Of a DNA stretch of 64,000 nt, positions 53,728 to 63,291 are shown one piece after another. Position numbers and translations under genes: made by a program. This DNA comes from Halomonas sp. DQ26W (GTDB lineage Bacteria; Pseudomonadota; Gammaproteobacteria; Pseudomonadales; Halomonadaceae). Positions within the stretch are counted from its first letter, which is position 1; each line of letters starts with the position of its first letter. The DNA is taken from the NCBI RefSeq assembly GCF_003339685.1, contig NZ_QPKI01000002.1:124001-188000 (forward strand). Reading direction: 5' to 3'. The notes beneath the pieces were generated by a model. It was not told where the DNA came from and searched no databases. It saw only the letters and a list, made by a program, of their open reading frames with translations.

Positions 53728-55491
53728 ATGCTGAATCGCTATTACCGGGACGAGCTCGACTTTCTGAAGTTGCAGGGGAAGGAGTTTGCCGAGGCCAATC
53801 CCGGTCTCAGCCGCTTCCTCTCCGAGCGCAGCACCGACCCCGACGTCGAGCGCCTGCTGGAAGGTTTTGCCTTCCTGACCGGACGCATGCGGGAAAAAGT
53901 CGAGGACGAGTTCCCCGAGCTGACTCATTCGCTGATCAGCATGCTGTGGCCCAACTATCTGCGCCCGGTGCCGAGCATGACCGTCATGCAGTTCACCCCG
54001 AAGTGGCATGCCCTGAGTGCGTCCCAGTCCGTTGCGGCGGGCACGGCGGTGGGAAGCCGGCCGGTGGACGGCACGGCCTGTCGCTTTCGCACCTGTCACG
54101 AGGTGGCGCTCTATCCGCTGCAGCATGCCGGCGTCGAAGCGCGACACTCCCGCGAGGCCTCCGTGGTCGAACTCAATCTCGACGTTCGCAGCGATCAGCC
54201 CCTCGATGCCCTGGGCATCGACACGCTGCGGCTCCACCTGGGGGGCAACGGCTACACGGCGCGCAGCCTCTACCTGTGGCTGAACCACTACCTGTCGCGG
54301 ATCGAGCTGGAGATCGACGGCGAACGTCGCCGCTTGCCCAACAGCCTGCTGCAGCCGGTGGGCTTCGCGCGGGAGGACGCCCTGCTGCCCTATCCGCGCA
54401 ATGCCTACCAGGGCTATCGCATCCTGCAGGAGTATCTCTGCTTTCCCGAGGCCTTCCACTTCGTCGACCTGGCCTCGCTGGGGCGCCACCTGCCTTCCGT
54501 GCAGGCCCAGCGGCTGACGCTGCGCTTCGTCTTTACCCGCACGCTGCCGGCGGATGCCCGGGTGCGCGACGAGCACCTGGCGCTCTACTGCACGCCGGCC
54601 ATCAACCTGTTCACCCACGATGCCGACCCCATCGATCTGAGCGGCGAGCGCAGCGAGTACCACATTCGTCCCAGCAGCCGGTCGCCGGCCAACTACGAGG
54701 TGTTCAGCGTCGACGGGGTGCATGGCTGGCTGGAGAGCGAGTCCGGCAAGGTCCGCGGGGAGCCGCGCAACTATGTGCCCTTCGAGAGCTTCCAGCACCA
54801 GATCGAACGTGACCGTGAACGCCAGGCGCTCTACTACCGGGTACGGGTTCGCGACAGCCTGCGTGGCGATGGCTTCGATCACGACATCGCCTTCGTGCGC
54901 GGCGACGAGCGGGCGTGCCTGGGCATGCGCGAGACCATCTCGCTGCGGCTCACCTGCAGCAACCGCGAGCTACCCGAGAAGCTGACCGTGGGCGATGTCT
55001 GCGTCGAGACTGAGAACAGCCCCGTGTATGCCGACTTTCGCAATATCACCCGGCCGACGCCGGCGCTGCGTCCGACCCTCGACGGCAGCCTGATGTGGAC
55101 CCTGATCTCCAACCTGTCCCTCAACTACCTGTCGCTGCTCGAGCGGGATGCCCTCTGCTCGGTACTGAGGGCCTACGACTTCCGGGCACTGGTCGACCGC
55201 CAGGCGGAGCGCGTCTCCCAGAAGCGCCTGACGGGCATCGCCGATATCGAGACCCAATCCATCGACCGGCTTCAGCGCGGCCTGCCGGTGCGCGGGCTGC
55301 GGTCGGTCATGACCCTGGATCAGGAGGCCTTCGGCGACGAGGGCAGCCTCTACCTGTTCGGCAGCGTGCTGGCGCGTTTCTTCTCGCTCTACGCCAGCAT
55401 CAACTCGTTCCATGAGCTGCATGTCATCAACCGACACAACCGTGAGCGCTACGCATGGACCTTACAGTCGGGCCAGCAGCCGCTGATGTAG
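53728..55491 (+). CDS. tssF: Type VI secretion baseplate protein TssF
   Basis: TssF (VasA), 587 residues, is a wedge component with TssG, TssE and TssK. It starts YYRDELDFLKLQGKEFAEANP, and has RLLEGFAFLTGRMREKVEDEFPELT and the later PSSRSPANYEVFSVDGVHG and LLERDALCSVLRAYDF blocks. Its last 37 bases overlap tssG, indicating coupled translation. Confidence 0.95.
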   Translation: MLNRYYRDELDFLKLQGKEFAEANPGLSRFLSERSTDPDVERLLEGFAFLTGRMREKVEDEFPELTHSLISMLWPNYLRPVPSMTVMQFTPKWHALSASQSVAAGTAVGSRPVDGTACRFRTCHEVALYPLQHAGVEARHSREASVVELNLDVRSDQPLDALGIDTLRLHLGGNGYTARSLYLWLNHYLSRIELEIDGERRRLPNSLLQPVGFAREDALLPYPRNAYQGYRILQEYLCFPEAFHFVDLASLGRHLPSVQAQRLTLRFVFTRTLPADARVRDEHLALYCTPAINLFTHDADPIDLSGERSEYHIRPSSRSPANYEVFSVDGVHGWLESESGKVRGEPRNYVPFESFQHQIERDRERQALYYRVRVRDSLRGDGFDHDIAFVRGDERACLGMRETISLRLTCSNRELPEKLTVGDVCVETENSPVYADFRNITRPTPALRPTLDGSLMWTLISNLSLNYLSLLERDALCSVLRAYDFRALVDRQAERVSQKRLTGIADIETQSIDRLQRGLPVRGLRSVMTLDQEAFGDEGSLYLFGSVLARFFSLYASINSFHELHVINRHNRERYAWTLQSGQQPLM

Positions 55492-56477
55492 CGCCGGCAG
55501 CCCTGGTAGAAGGGGCGCGACGCTACGACTTCTTCCAGCTCGTCGAGCTGTTGCACCGTCACCATGAGGATGACCTCGAAGGTGGCGGCGGCGGTAGCGT
55601 GGCGGCCTTTGAACGGGTGCGCTACAGCGCGTCGGCGTCGCTGGGCTTCCCCGGCAGCGACGTCGTGGCGCTCGCGCCCGGCGCCGACGGCGGCTACCGG
55701 CTGGAGGTCAGCTTCTTCGGGCTGCAGGGCTCCCAGTCGCCGCTGCCCGGCTACTACCTCGAGAGCCTGGCCCACAGCGCGGCCCATCACGAGGGCAGCG
55801 CCGGCGACTTCCTCGACTTCTTCAACCACCGGCTGCTGACCCTGGTGCATCGGGCCTGGCGCAAGTACCGCCACTACGTGCGCTACCAGGACCATGCCAG
55901 TGACGGCTTTTCCGCCGCCGTCTTCGCCCTGGTTGGCCTGGCCGATGCCGAGCTGCGCGGCGAGACGCCGATCAACTGGAGCAAGATGCTGGCCTACGCC
56001 GGCCTGCTGGCGGGACGCTCGCGCTCGCCCGAGGTGGTCTGCGGCATCGTCGGGCACTGCTTCGACCTCAACGACGTGCATCTCGAGGAGTGGGTGCATC
56101 GCTGGGTGGTGATTCCCGACGATCAGCGCAGCCGCACGGGCCTCGCCGGCATGACCCTGGGCGAAGACATGATCGCCGGCGAGCGAGTTGCCGACATCGG
56201 CGGCAAGTTCGCCCTCTGCCTGAGGGGCCTGAGCCTGGCGCGCTTCCGTGACTTCCTGCCCGATGGCTGCGAGCACGCGCCGCTGCGCACGCTGGTCAAC
56301 TTCGTGCTGCGCGAACCCCTGGCCTACGACCTGGAGCTCGAACTGCTGCCCAGCGCCGTCAAGCCGATGCGCCTGGGCGAGGCCGGCAGCTGCCAGCTCG
56401 GCTGGACCACCTTCGTCAACCCCGAATCCGGCGATGCCTCCAGGCGCCGCCGGATACGCATACAGATGACAGGCTAA
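55455..56477 (+). CDS. tssG: Type VI secretion baseplate protein TssG
   Basis: TssG (VasB), 340 residues, pairs with TssF in the wedge. It has RRYDFFQLVELLHR, VRYSASASLGFPGSDV, LEVSFFGLQGSQSPLPGYYLE and DFLDFFNHRLLTLVHRAWRKYR, all typical. It starts inside tssF and ends 6 bp before tagH. Confidence 0.95.
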   Translation: MDLTVGPAAADVAPAALVEGARRYDFFQLVELLHRHHEDDLEGGGGGSVAAFERVRYSASASLGFPGSDVVALAPGADGGYRLEVSFFGLQGSQSPLPGYYLESLAHSAAHHEGSAGDFLDFFNHRLLTLVHRAWRKYRHYVRYQDHASDGFSAAVFALVGLADAELRGETPINWSKMLAYAGLLAGRSRSPEVVCGIVGHCFDLNDVHLEEWVHRWVVIPDDQRSRTGLAGMTLGEDMIAGERVADIGGKFALCLRGLSLARFRDFLPDGCEHAPLRTLVNFVLREPLAYDLELELLPSAVKPMRLGEAGSCQLGWTTFVNPESGDASRRRRIRIQMTG

Positions 56478-56483
56478 CCGTCC

Positions 56484-57890
56484 ATGCAAGCCTCCTACCT
56501 TCAGGCCACCGAGCACCACGCCGCGGCTCGCACCGCCATCACCCTGGTGGTGATCAACAGCGAGCGCCTCGAGGGGCGCTCCACCAGCAGCCATGTCTTC
56601 CATGAGCCGGGCGGCACTCTGGGCAGCGCCGATAGCGACAACTGGCTATTGCAGGACCATGCCGGCCGCATTCGTCCCGGCCATGCCGAGATACAGCGCC
56701 AGGACGGCCGCTTCTGCCTGGTTGACCGCAGCGGGCACACCTTCATCAACCACGCCACGCTGCCCCTCGGCCGTGACCGGCGGGTCGCCCTTCGCGACGG
56801 CGACGAGCTGCGGCTAGGCGAGTACCACCTGCGCGTCCACCTTGGAGACCGCCAGGCCGGGCTGCCCGGCGCCCAGCCGCTGACCGCGCTGATCGACGAG
56901 GAGCAGGAGGCGCTGCCGGGACAAGGCATGCCCCTGGTTCATTCCATGGCTCAGGGGGGCATGGCGCCGGCGCGACAGGACGATCCCCTGGAAGCGCTTG
57001 GCGAGGCGACTCCCGGCGCCAGCCACAAGGACCCCATGACGGCGCTGAAGCACCCCGATGAGGAAACCATCGATTTTGCCGATCCGCTGCTCGACGAGCT
57101 GGAAGGGGTGGGCGCGCCCGGGCCGAGTCATTACCCACAGGACCGGCGTGGAATGCCGTCGGGCCAGTCGACGATTCAATCATACGAGGACAATAACGCA
57201 ATGAGCAGGGACATGGATGAACGGCTGTTGAACGACCTGGAACGCTCGGTCGGCGAGCAGCTCGAGGACCGCTGGCAGGAGACTTCGCCAGCGGTGGCGG
57301 GGCATATGGGGGCGGATCCGCTGATGCGCGCCCTGGGTGCCAACCTGCGGTTCCACGACAGCGAAGAACAGCAGGCCTTTCTCATGGAGGCCGGCAACAC
57401 CCTGCGGGCCGCCATCGAAGGGCTTCAGGCGCTGCACCAGGCCCAGGACGACAGCCGCTATCCGCTGCGAGACCGCCGCCTTCAGCCCATCGAGGACAAC
57501 CCCCTGCGCCTGGGCCAGCCCTATGGCGACACCGTGGAGACCCTGTTCTCCGCCCGTCGCAGCCCGGTGCATCTCTCGGCGCCGGCGGCGGTGGCCGAAT
57601 GCCTGGCCCACCAGGGCCAGCACCAGGCGGCAGTGGAAGAGGCCATCGGCCAGGCGCTGCAGTCGATTCTGGATGCCTTTGCGCCCGATGCCCTGCTCAA
57701 GCGCTTCCACGCCTATCGCGGTGCCGGCAATCGCCTGGATGACGAAGGTGGCTGGGCCTGGGAGATGTACCGCCACTACTACCAGGAGCTGAATTCCGGT
57801 CGCCAGCAGGGCTTTGCCAAGCTGTTCTGGGAGGTCTTCGAGCAGGCCTATGACCAGTCGGTGCGCCGCCAGCAGCGGGAGGAAGCATGA
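56484..57890 (+). CDS. tagH: Type VI secretion FHA-domain protein TagH (Fha/VasC)
   Basis: The 468-residue protein has an N-terminal FHA domain (residues ~18-118, with GTLGSADSDNWLLQD and FINHATLPLGR) that usually binds phosphothreonine made by PpkA, a charged linker (~120-235) and a C-terminal TagH domain (~245-465; LMRALGANLRFHDSEEQQAFLMEAG; FARLYEVFEQAYDQSV-like end FWEVFEQAYDQSV). No ppkA/pppA is in the window. A possible internal start at 57201 (residue 240) has GAGGA ten bases upstream and would make the C-terminal domain alone. It overlaps tssJ by ATGA. Confidence 0.9.
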   Translation: MQASYLQATEHHAAARTAITLVVINSERLEGRSTSSHVFHEPGGTLGSADSDNWLLQDHAGRIRPGHAEIQRQDGRFCLVDRSGHTFINHATLPLGRDRRVALRDGDELRLGEYHLRVHLGDRQAGLPGAQPLTALIDEEQEALPGQGMPLVHSMAQGGMAPARQDDPLEALGEATPGASHKDPMTALKHPDEETIDFADPLLDELEGVGAPGPSHYPQDRRGMPSGQSTIQSYEDNNAMSRDMDERLLNDLERSVGEQLEDRWQETSPAVAGHMGADPLMRALGANLRFHDSEEQQAFLMEAGNTLRAAIEGLQALHQAQDDSRYPLRDRRLQPIEDNPLRLGQPYGDTVETLFSARRSPVHLSAPAAVAECLAHQGQHQAAVEEAIGQALQSILDAFAPDALLKRFHAYRGAGNRLDDEGGWAWEMYRHYYQELNSGRQQGFAKLFWEVFEQAYDQSVRRQQREEA

Positions 57891-58486
57891 GCGCCATAAT
57901 CACTAGCGCAAGAAAAGCGTCGACAAGCAGTTTGTGCACAAGCGGCAGCGGATGGCGCGGCCCGCTTGCCTGGTTGGCCATTGGCGTGCTGGCGCTGCTG
58001 CTCAGCGGCTGTGCCTCGACCCGTGAAGCCGCCGGCAAAACCTGGCAGGTCATGAAGGACCCGTCGATTCCGGTGGGCTACCCCGAAGCGCGCCTGTCCC
58101 GAGTCGACCTGGCCATGGTGGCCGAGCCCGACGTCAACCGCAATTTCGATGGTGAAGGCACCCCGTTGCGCTTTCAGATCCTCCAGCTCAAGGACGATTC
58201 GATGCTGATGGCCGCCGACCACTACCAGCTGCGCAATGATCTCGAGGCGGCCCTGGGCACCAATTATCTGACCCACGATGACTTCACCCTGCTGCCCGGC
58301 CAGTGGAAGTTCTACGAGCCCTTCGAGGTCGACGAAGAGACTCGATATATCGGCCTCATCGCCTTCTATAACACCCCGGGCGAGGCCGAGTGGAAAAAGT
58401 TGGTCAAGGTCAACGCCATCGGCGGAGACTACCACCTGCTGGTGCACCTGCGTGCCGATGAAGCCGAGCTTAGGGATCAGAACTGA
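57887..58486 (+). CDS. tssJ: Type VI secretion outer-membrane lipoprotein TssJ
   Basis: TssJ anchors the TssJLM membrane complex in the outer membrane. The 199-residue protein has a long N-region, a hydrophobic segment LAIGVLALLLSGC with the lipobox Cys42, and a transthyretin-like periplasmic domain: FQILQLKDDSMLMAADHYQLRNDL, PGQWKFYEPFEVDEETRYIGLIAFYN. The first 28 residues before the hydrophobic part are unusually long for a signal peptide. It overlaps tssK by one base. Confidence 0.93.
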   Translation: MSAIITSARKASTSSLCTSGSGWRGPLAWLAIGVLALLLSGCASTREAAGKTWQVMKDPSIPVGYPEARLSRVDLAMVAEPDVNRNFDGEGTPLRFQILQLKDDSMLMAADHYQLRNDLEAALGTNYLTHDDFTLLPGQWKFYEPFEVDEETRYIGLIAFYNTPGEAEWKKLVKVNAIGGDYHLLVHLRADEAELRDQN

Positions 58487-59820
58487 TGGCGAGCCGCAAC
58501 CGTGTGGTCTGGAGCGAAGGGCTGTTCATCAAGCCGCAGCATTTCCAGCAGCAGCAGCGCAGCCTGGAAGGGTTGATCGAGGCCCGCTTGCGGTGCGTCA
58601 GCCACTATCTCTACGGCTTTCACCTGCTGGAGCTCAACGCGGAGTTTCTCAGCTTCGGGCGTATCGCCATCAGCCGCGCCAGCGGCGTGATGCCGGATGG
58701 CACCGCCTTTCAGCTGCCCGACGACGACATCGAGCCGCAGCCGCTGGAGATCGACGACGCCGGCATTACCAATCAGATCGTCTACCTGGGGCTGCCGCTG
58801 GCTACCGATGCAGTGGGCGAGGTGCGCTGGCCCGGCGACGACCTGCCGGCCCGTTACCGGCTCGCCCAGCGTGGCGTGCGCGACCTGCACTCCCGCGATG
58901 GCGACTCCGCCGAGCTCGATGTGGCGCGAGTCGCCCCGCGGCTGCTGCTGGAGCGTGACGACCGCAGCGCCTACGCCTGCCTGGCGGTGGCGCGCATCGT
59001 CGAGCGACGGCCCGACGGTAGCCTGGTGCTCGACGAGCAGTTCCTGCCGACCCTGCTCAACGTCCAGGCCGCTCCACTGCTGCAGCGCTTCGTCGGTGAG
59101 ATGGCCGGCCTGATGCGCGAGCGTGCCCGCAACCTCGCCCAGCGCCTCTCCACGCCCCACCAGACCGGGGTGGCCGACGTCTCCGATTTCATGCTGCTGC
59201 AGCTGCTCAACCGTGCCCAGCCTCGCTTCCAGCACCTGGCGCGCCTGGGCCAGCTGCATCCGGAGCGGCTCTTCGACACCATGCTCGAGACCGCCAGTGA
59301 GCTGGTCACCTTCACCGACGAGTCGCGGTTGCCGCCGGAATATCCGGCCTATGACCACGACCACCCCGAGCGCGCCTTCCGCATGCTGATGCAGGGGCTT
59401 CGCCAGGCGCTCTCCACGGTGCTCGAGCCGCGGGCGCTGGCGATCCAGCTGCAGTCGCGTCGCTACGGCCTGCTCGTCGCACCGCTGTCGGACCCGGGGC
59501 TGCTCGACGACGCCGACTTCATTCTCGCCGTGCGGGCCGACATGCCCCACGAGCGCCTGCGCAAGCTGTTCCTGCAGCAGACCAAGGTCGCCAGCGTCGA
59601 GCGCATCCGCGACCTCATCAGTCTGCAGCTGCCGGGGGTTCCGCTGGAGCCTCTGCCGGTGGCCCCGCGGGAGCTGCCCTATCACGCCGGGTTCAGCTAC
59701 TTCCGGCTCGACCGTCAGAGCCAGGCCTGGAGCATGCTCGACGGCGCCAGTGGCTTCGCCTTCCATGTGGCAGGCGAGTTCCCCGGCTTGGAAATGCAGT
59801 TCTGGGCGATCAGGAGTTAA
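58486..59820 (+). CDS. tssK: Type VI secretion baseplate-membrane connector TssK
   Basis: TssK trimers join the baseplate to the TssL/TssM membrane complex. The 444-residue protein starts VVWSEGLFIKPQHFQQQQR, and has NAEFLSFGRIAISRASGVMPDGT, then YPAYDHDHPERAFRMLM and a C-terminal head domain with LPYHAGFSYFRLD. Length matches the family. Only 3 bp separate it from tssL. Confidence 0.95.
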   Translation: MASRNRVVWSEGLFIKPQHFQQQQRSLEGLIEARLRCVSHYLYGFHLLELNAEFLSFGRIAISRASGVMPDGTAFQLPDDDIEPQPLEIDDAGITNQIVYLGLPLATDAVGEVRWPGDDLPARYRLAQRGVRDLHSRDGDSAELDVARVAPRLLLERDDRSAYACLAVARIVERRPDGSLVLDEQFLPTLLNVQAAPLLQRFVGEMAGLMRERARNLAQRLSTPHQTGVADVSDFMLLQLLNRAQPRFQHLARLGQLHPERLFDTMLETASELVTFTDESRLPPEYPAYDHDHPERAFRMLMQGLRQALSTVLEPRALAIQLQSRRYGLLVAPLSDPGLLDDADFILAVRADMPHERLRKLFLQQTKVASVERIRDLISLQLPGVPLEPLPVAPRELPYHAGFSYFRLDRQSQAWSMLDGASGFAFHVAGEFPGLEMQFWAIRS

Positions 59821-59823
59821 GCC

Positions 59824-60666
59824 ATGCAAGATCTTGCCACGCAACTCGACATGGAATCCGGTGCCGTCTCGCGTTATTCACCCACGCGCCACGAGGACCG
59901 CATCAACGAGCGGGGGCTGGAGCGGCTGATTCATAGCCACGCCGAGCAGCTCGACGCCGACGAGGATTACTGGTTCCGCCTGCGGGGCCACAACCTCAAC
60001 CTGCTGGTGGACGCCGCCAGCTCGCTGCTGGGCATGGTGGTGCGGGTGCGCCAGCTCGACAGCATGCACGACATCGAGCGGCTCTACCGCCAGGTGGTCG
60101 ACGAGATCTCGGCGATCGAGATCGAGCTGACCGAACAGGGCTACGACCGCCCGACCCTGCTGGCCTACCGCTACGTGCTCTGCTCCTTCATCGACGAGGC
60201 GGTCATGGGCACGCCCTGGGGCCAGCAGAGCACCTGGGCGGAGCACTCGTTGCTGACGCGCTTCCACAACGAGACCTGGGGCGGCGAGAAGGTCTTCTCG
60301 ATCCTCGCCCGCCTGCAGCAGGAGCCGCAGCGCTACCAGGACATGCTGGCCTTCATCTACCTGTGCCTGTGCCTGGGCTTCGAAGGGCGCTATCGGGTCA
60401 TGACCCATGGTCGCGAGGAGTACGAGCACGTGGTTCGGGCCCTGGGCGACCAGCTTGCCGCCCTGGGCGATACCCCCGACGACATGCTGACCTCACCGCT
60501 GGCTAACGTGGTGCCGGGCCGCCGACGCGGTGGCCGGGGCCTGCCGGTATGGGGCGTCTTCGCCCTGTTCGGCGTGGCCATGGTGGGCGCCTACCTGGGC
60601 TTCGCCTGGTCCCTGGACCAGCAGGCGGCCCAGGTCAGTATCCTTCTCGATCAGATCTTCCGTTAG
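59824..60666 (+). CDS. tssL: Type VI secretion inner-membrane protein TssL (DotU family)
   Basis: The 280-residue protein has a cytosolic DotU helical domain (LLVDAASSLLGMVVRVRQ; YVLCSFIDEAVMGTPWG; FHNETWGGEKVFSILARL; FIYLCLCLGFEGRYRV) and a single C-terminal membrane helix (VWGVFALFGVAMVGAYLGFAW, residues ~245-265). A peptidoglycan-binding OmpA domain is absent, so wall anchoring would need another protein. TssM, its partner, is not in the window. Confidence 0.94.
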   Translation: MQDLATQLDMESGAVSRYSPTRHEDRINERGLERLIHSHAEQLDADEDYWFRLRGHNLNLLVDAASSLLGMVVRVRQLDSMHDIERLYRQVVDEISAIEIELTEQGYDRPTLLAYRYVLCSFIDEAVMGTPWGQQSTWAEHSLLTRFHNETWGGEKVFSILARLQQEPQRYQDMLAFIYLCLCLGFEGRYRVMTHGREEYEHVVRALGDQLAALGDTPDDMLTSPLANVVPGRRRGGRGLPVWGVFALFGVAMVGAYLGFAWSLDQQAAQVSILLDQIFR

Positions 60667-60674
60667 GAGGCATC

Positions 60675-63287
60675 ATGCTCAGGGTAGAGCTTCCGGCACT
60701 CATCGGCCGACTCAACGCCATCGCCCGCCAAGGGCTCGAACAGGCTGCGGTACTCTGCGCCGAGCAACAGGCTCCGGAGGTCACCGCCGGGCATCTGCTG
60801 CAGGCGCTGATCGACCAGCCGCTGTGCGACATGCGCTGTCTGCTGGAAGGGCAGGGCATCGATTCCTTCGAACTGCGCGCCCGGCTTGCCGACGAATCGC
60901 GCCCACCCCGTGACCTCACGGTGGCCACGCCGAGCTTCTCGCCGCTGCTGGTGGAGTTGCTCCAGGACGCCTGGCTGCTGGCGACCACGGAATTTGCCCA
61001 CGACTCGCTGCGTAGCGGCATGATCTTCACCGCGCTGCTGCACAACGTCGGCCGCTACCTCGGCCCCAGGAGCGCCGCGCTGCTGGCCGATATCAACCGC
61101 GAGAGCCTGCGCCGCGACTTCGAGCGCCTGACGCGGGATTCCGCCGAAGCCCCCCGGGCGGACGCGGGCGCCACCGGACACCCGAAGCCGGGTGCGGGCC
61201 AGGGCGACAGCGCCCTGGCGCGCTTCGCCACCTCGCTGACCGACCAGGCGCGGCGCGGCGAGCTCGACCCGGTGCTGTGCCGCGACCCGGAAATCGACCA
61301 GATGCTCGATATCCTAGGGCGCCGGCGCAAGAACAACCCCATCGTCATCGGCGACGCCGGTGTGGGCAAGAGTGCCGTGGTCGAAGGGCTCGCCGCGCGC
61401 ATCGTCGCCGGGGAGGTGCCGGCGGCGCTGGCCGACGTCGAACTGCTGGCGCTGGATCTCGGCGCGCTGCAGGCCGGTGCCGCGGTCAAGGGCGAGTTCG
61501 AGAAGCGCCTCAAGGCGGTGATCGAGGAGGTCAAGACGGCACCCAAGCCGATCTTGCTGTTCATCGACGAGGCCCACACCCTGATCGGTGCCGGCAACCA
61601 GGAGGGCGGCGGCGATGCCGCCAACCTGCTCAAGCCGGCCCTGGCCCGGGGCGAGCTGCGCACCATCGCCGCCACCACCTGGCGCGAGTACAAGAAGTAC
61701 TTCGAGAAGGACCCGGCGCTGTCGCGGCGCTTCCAGCCGGTGTCGCTGTCCGAGCCCAGCGTGGAGCAGGCGCTGGTGATCCTGCGCGGCCTGCGTGACG
61801 TCTACGAGCGGGCCCACGGCGTGCTGGTGGGCGACAGTGGGCTGCGTGCCGCCGCCGAGCTGTCGGCACGCTACCTGGCCGGCCGCAAGCTGCCGGACAA
61901 AGCCATCGACGTGCTCGACACCGCCTGTGCCCGGCTCTCCCAGGCGCTGGACACCCCGCCTCGCCGGCTCAGCCATCTCAAGAGCGATCATCTGGCGACC
62001 CTTCGCGAGCGCGATCAACTCGACCGCGAGACCCAGCTGGGGCGCCGCCCGGACGAAGCCTTGCTGGTGGAGCTCGACGAGCGCCTGACCCGCCTCGACG
62101 ACGAGTTGGCCACGCTGGAGGCAGCCTGGCAGGCCCAGCGCGAATGCGTCGATGCCATCCTGTCGCTGCATGCGCAGCTGCTCGACGACGAGACGGATGA
62201 CGTCGAGCATGGCGACCTGCGGGCGGCCCTGGTCGAGCAGGAAACCCGCCTGGCCGAGCTTCAGCAAGAGTTCGCGCTGGTCAACGCCAGCGTCGAGGAG
62301 GCGCAGATCGCCCAGGTCATCGGCGACTGGACCGGCGTGCCGGTCGAGCGCATGACCAGCGACGAGCTGACCCGTCTCACCGAGCTGCCCGACTATCTGG
62401 GCCAGCTGGTGCAGGGCCAGGATCTTGCCATCGAACGGGTTCACCGTCACCTGCTCACCGCCCGTGCCGACCTGCGCCGCCCCGGCCGTCCGCTGGGGGC
62501 CTTCCTGCTGGTCGGGCCCAGCGGCGTGGGCAAGACCGAGACCGTGGTGCAGATCGCCGAGCGGCTCTACGGCGGGCGCCAGTTCCTCACCACCATCAAC
62601 ATGTCCGAGTATCAGGAGAAGCACACCGTTTCGCGGCTGATCGGCTCACCGCCTGGCTATGTTGGCTTCGGCGAGGGCGGCCTGTTGACCGAGGCGATTC
62701 GCCAGCGCCCCTACTCGGTGGTGCTGCTCGACGAGGTGGAAAAGGCCCACCCGGACGTGCTCAACCTCTTCTACCAGGCCTTCGACAAGGGCGAGCTGGC
62801 CGACGGGGAAGGGCGCCTGATCGACTGCAAGAACGTGGTGTTCTTCCTCACCTCCAACCTGGGCTATGAAGCCATCGTGGCCCATGCCGACGAACCCGCC
62901 GGGCTGGACGATGCGCTCTATCCGGTGCTGGCCGGTTTCTTCAAGCCGGCGCTGCTGGCGCGCATGGAGGTGGTGCCCTACTTTCCGCTGGGCGCCGAGA
63001 CCCTGCGTGACATCGTGGCGGCCAAGCTCGACACCCTGGCCGAGCGAATCCGTTCGCGCCACCGCCAGGCCGACGTGGTTCTCGACCCGGCCCTGGCCGA
63101 GGCCATCTGCCTGCGGGCCACCCGCAGCGAAAATGGCGCGCGGATGCTCGAGTCGGTGATCGACGGCGAGCTGTTGCCGCCGGTCTCCCGGGCACTGCTC
63201 GACCGCATGGCGCGTCGCGAGGCGGTGACCCGGGTTGCACTGGGCGTCGATGCCGACAGTGGCGCCTTTACCGCGGAGGTGGAGTAA
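60675..63287 (+). CDS. tssH: Type VI secretion AAA+ ATPase TssH (ClpV)
   Basis: ClpV disassembles contracted TssB/TssC sheath for re-use. The 870-residue protein has a Clp N-domain (residues ~10-150), a first AAA+ module (Walker A GDAGVGKS near residue 226; Walker B LLFIDEAHTL near 294), a middle helical segment (~410-550) and a second AAA+ module (GPSGVGKTE near 614; VVLLDEVEKAHPDV near 680). The ATG at 60675 has AGGAGG. It lies just ahead of the vasH-like regulator. Confidence 0.95.
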   Translation: MLRVELPALIGRLNAIARQGLEQAAVLCAEQQAPEVTAGHLLQALIDQPLCDMRCLLEGQGIDSFELRARLADESRPPRDLTVATPSFSPLLVELLQDAWLLATTEFAHDSLRSGMIFTALLHNVGRYLGPRSAALLADINRESLRRDFERLTRDSAEAPRADAGATGHPKPGAGQGDSALARFATSLTDQARRGELDPVLCRDPEIDQMLDILGRRRKNNPIVIGDAGVGKSAVVEGLAARIVAGEVPAALADVELLALDLGALQAGAAVKGEFEKRLKAVIEEVKTAPKPILLFIDEAHTLIGAGNQEGGGDAANLLKPALARGELRTIAATTWREYKKYFEKDPALSRRFQPVSLSEPSVEQALVILRGLRDVYERAHGVLVGDSGLRAAAELSARYLAGRKLPDKAIDVLDTACARLSQALDTPPRRLSHLKSDHLATLRERDQLDRETQLGRRPDEALLVELDERLTRLDDELATLEAAWQAQRECVDAILSLHAQLLDDETDDVEHGDLRAALVEQETRLAELQQEFALVNASVEEAQIAQVIGDWTGVPVERMTSDELTRLTELPDYLGQLVQGQDLAIERVHRHLLTARADLRRPGRPLGAFLLVGPSGVGKTETVVQIAERLYGGRQFLTTINMSEYQEKHTVSRLIGSPPGYVGFGEGGLLTEAIRQRPYSVVLLDEVEKAHPDVLNLFYQAFDKGELADGEGRLIDCKNVVFFLTSNLGYEAIVAHADEPAGLDDALYPVLAGFFKPALLARMEVVPYFPLGAETLRDIVAAKLDTLAERIRSRHRQADVVLDPALAEAICLRATRSENGARMLESVIDGELLPPVSRALLDRMARREAVTRVALGVDADSGAFTAEVE

Positions 63288-63291
63288 GGGC

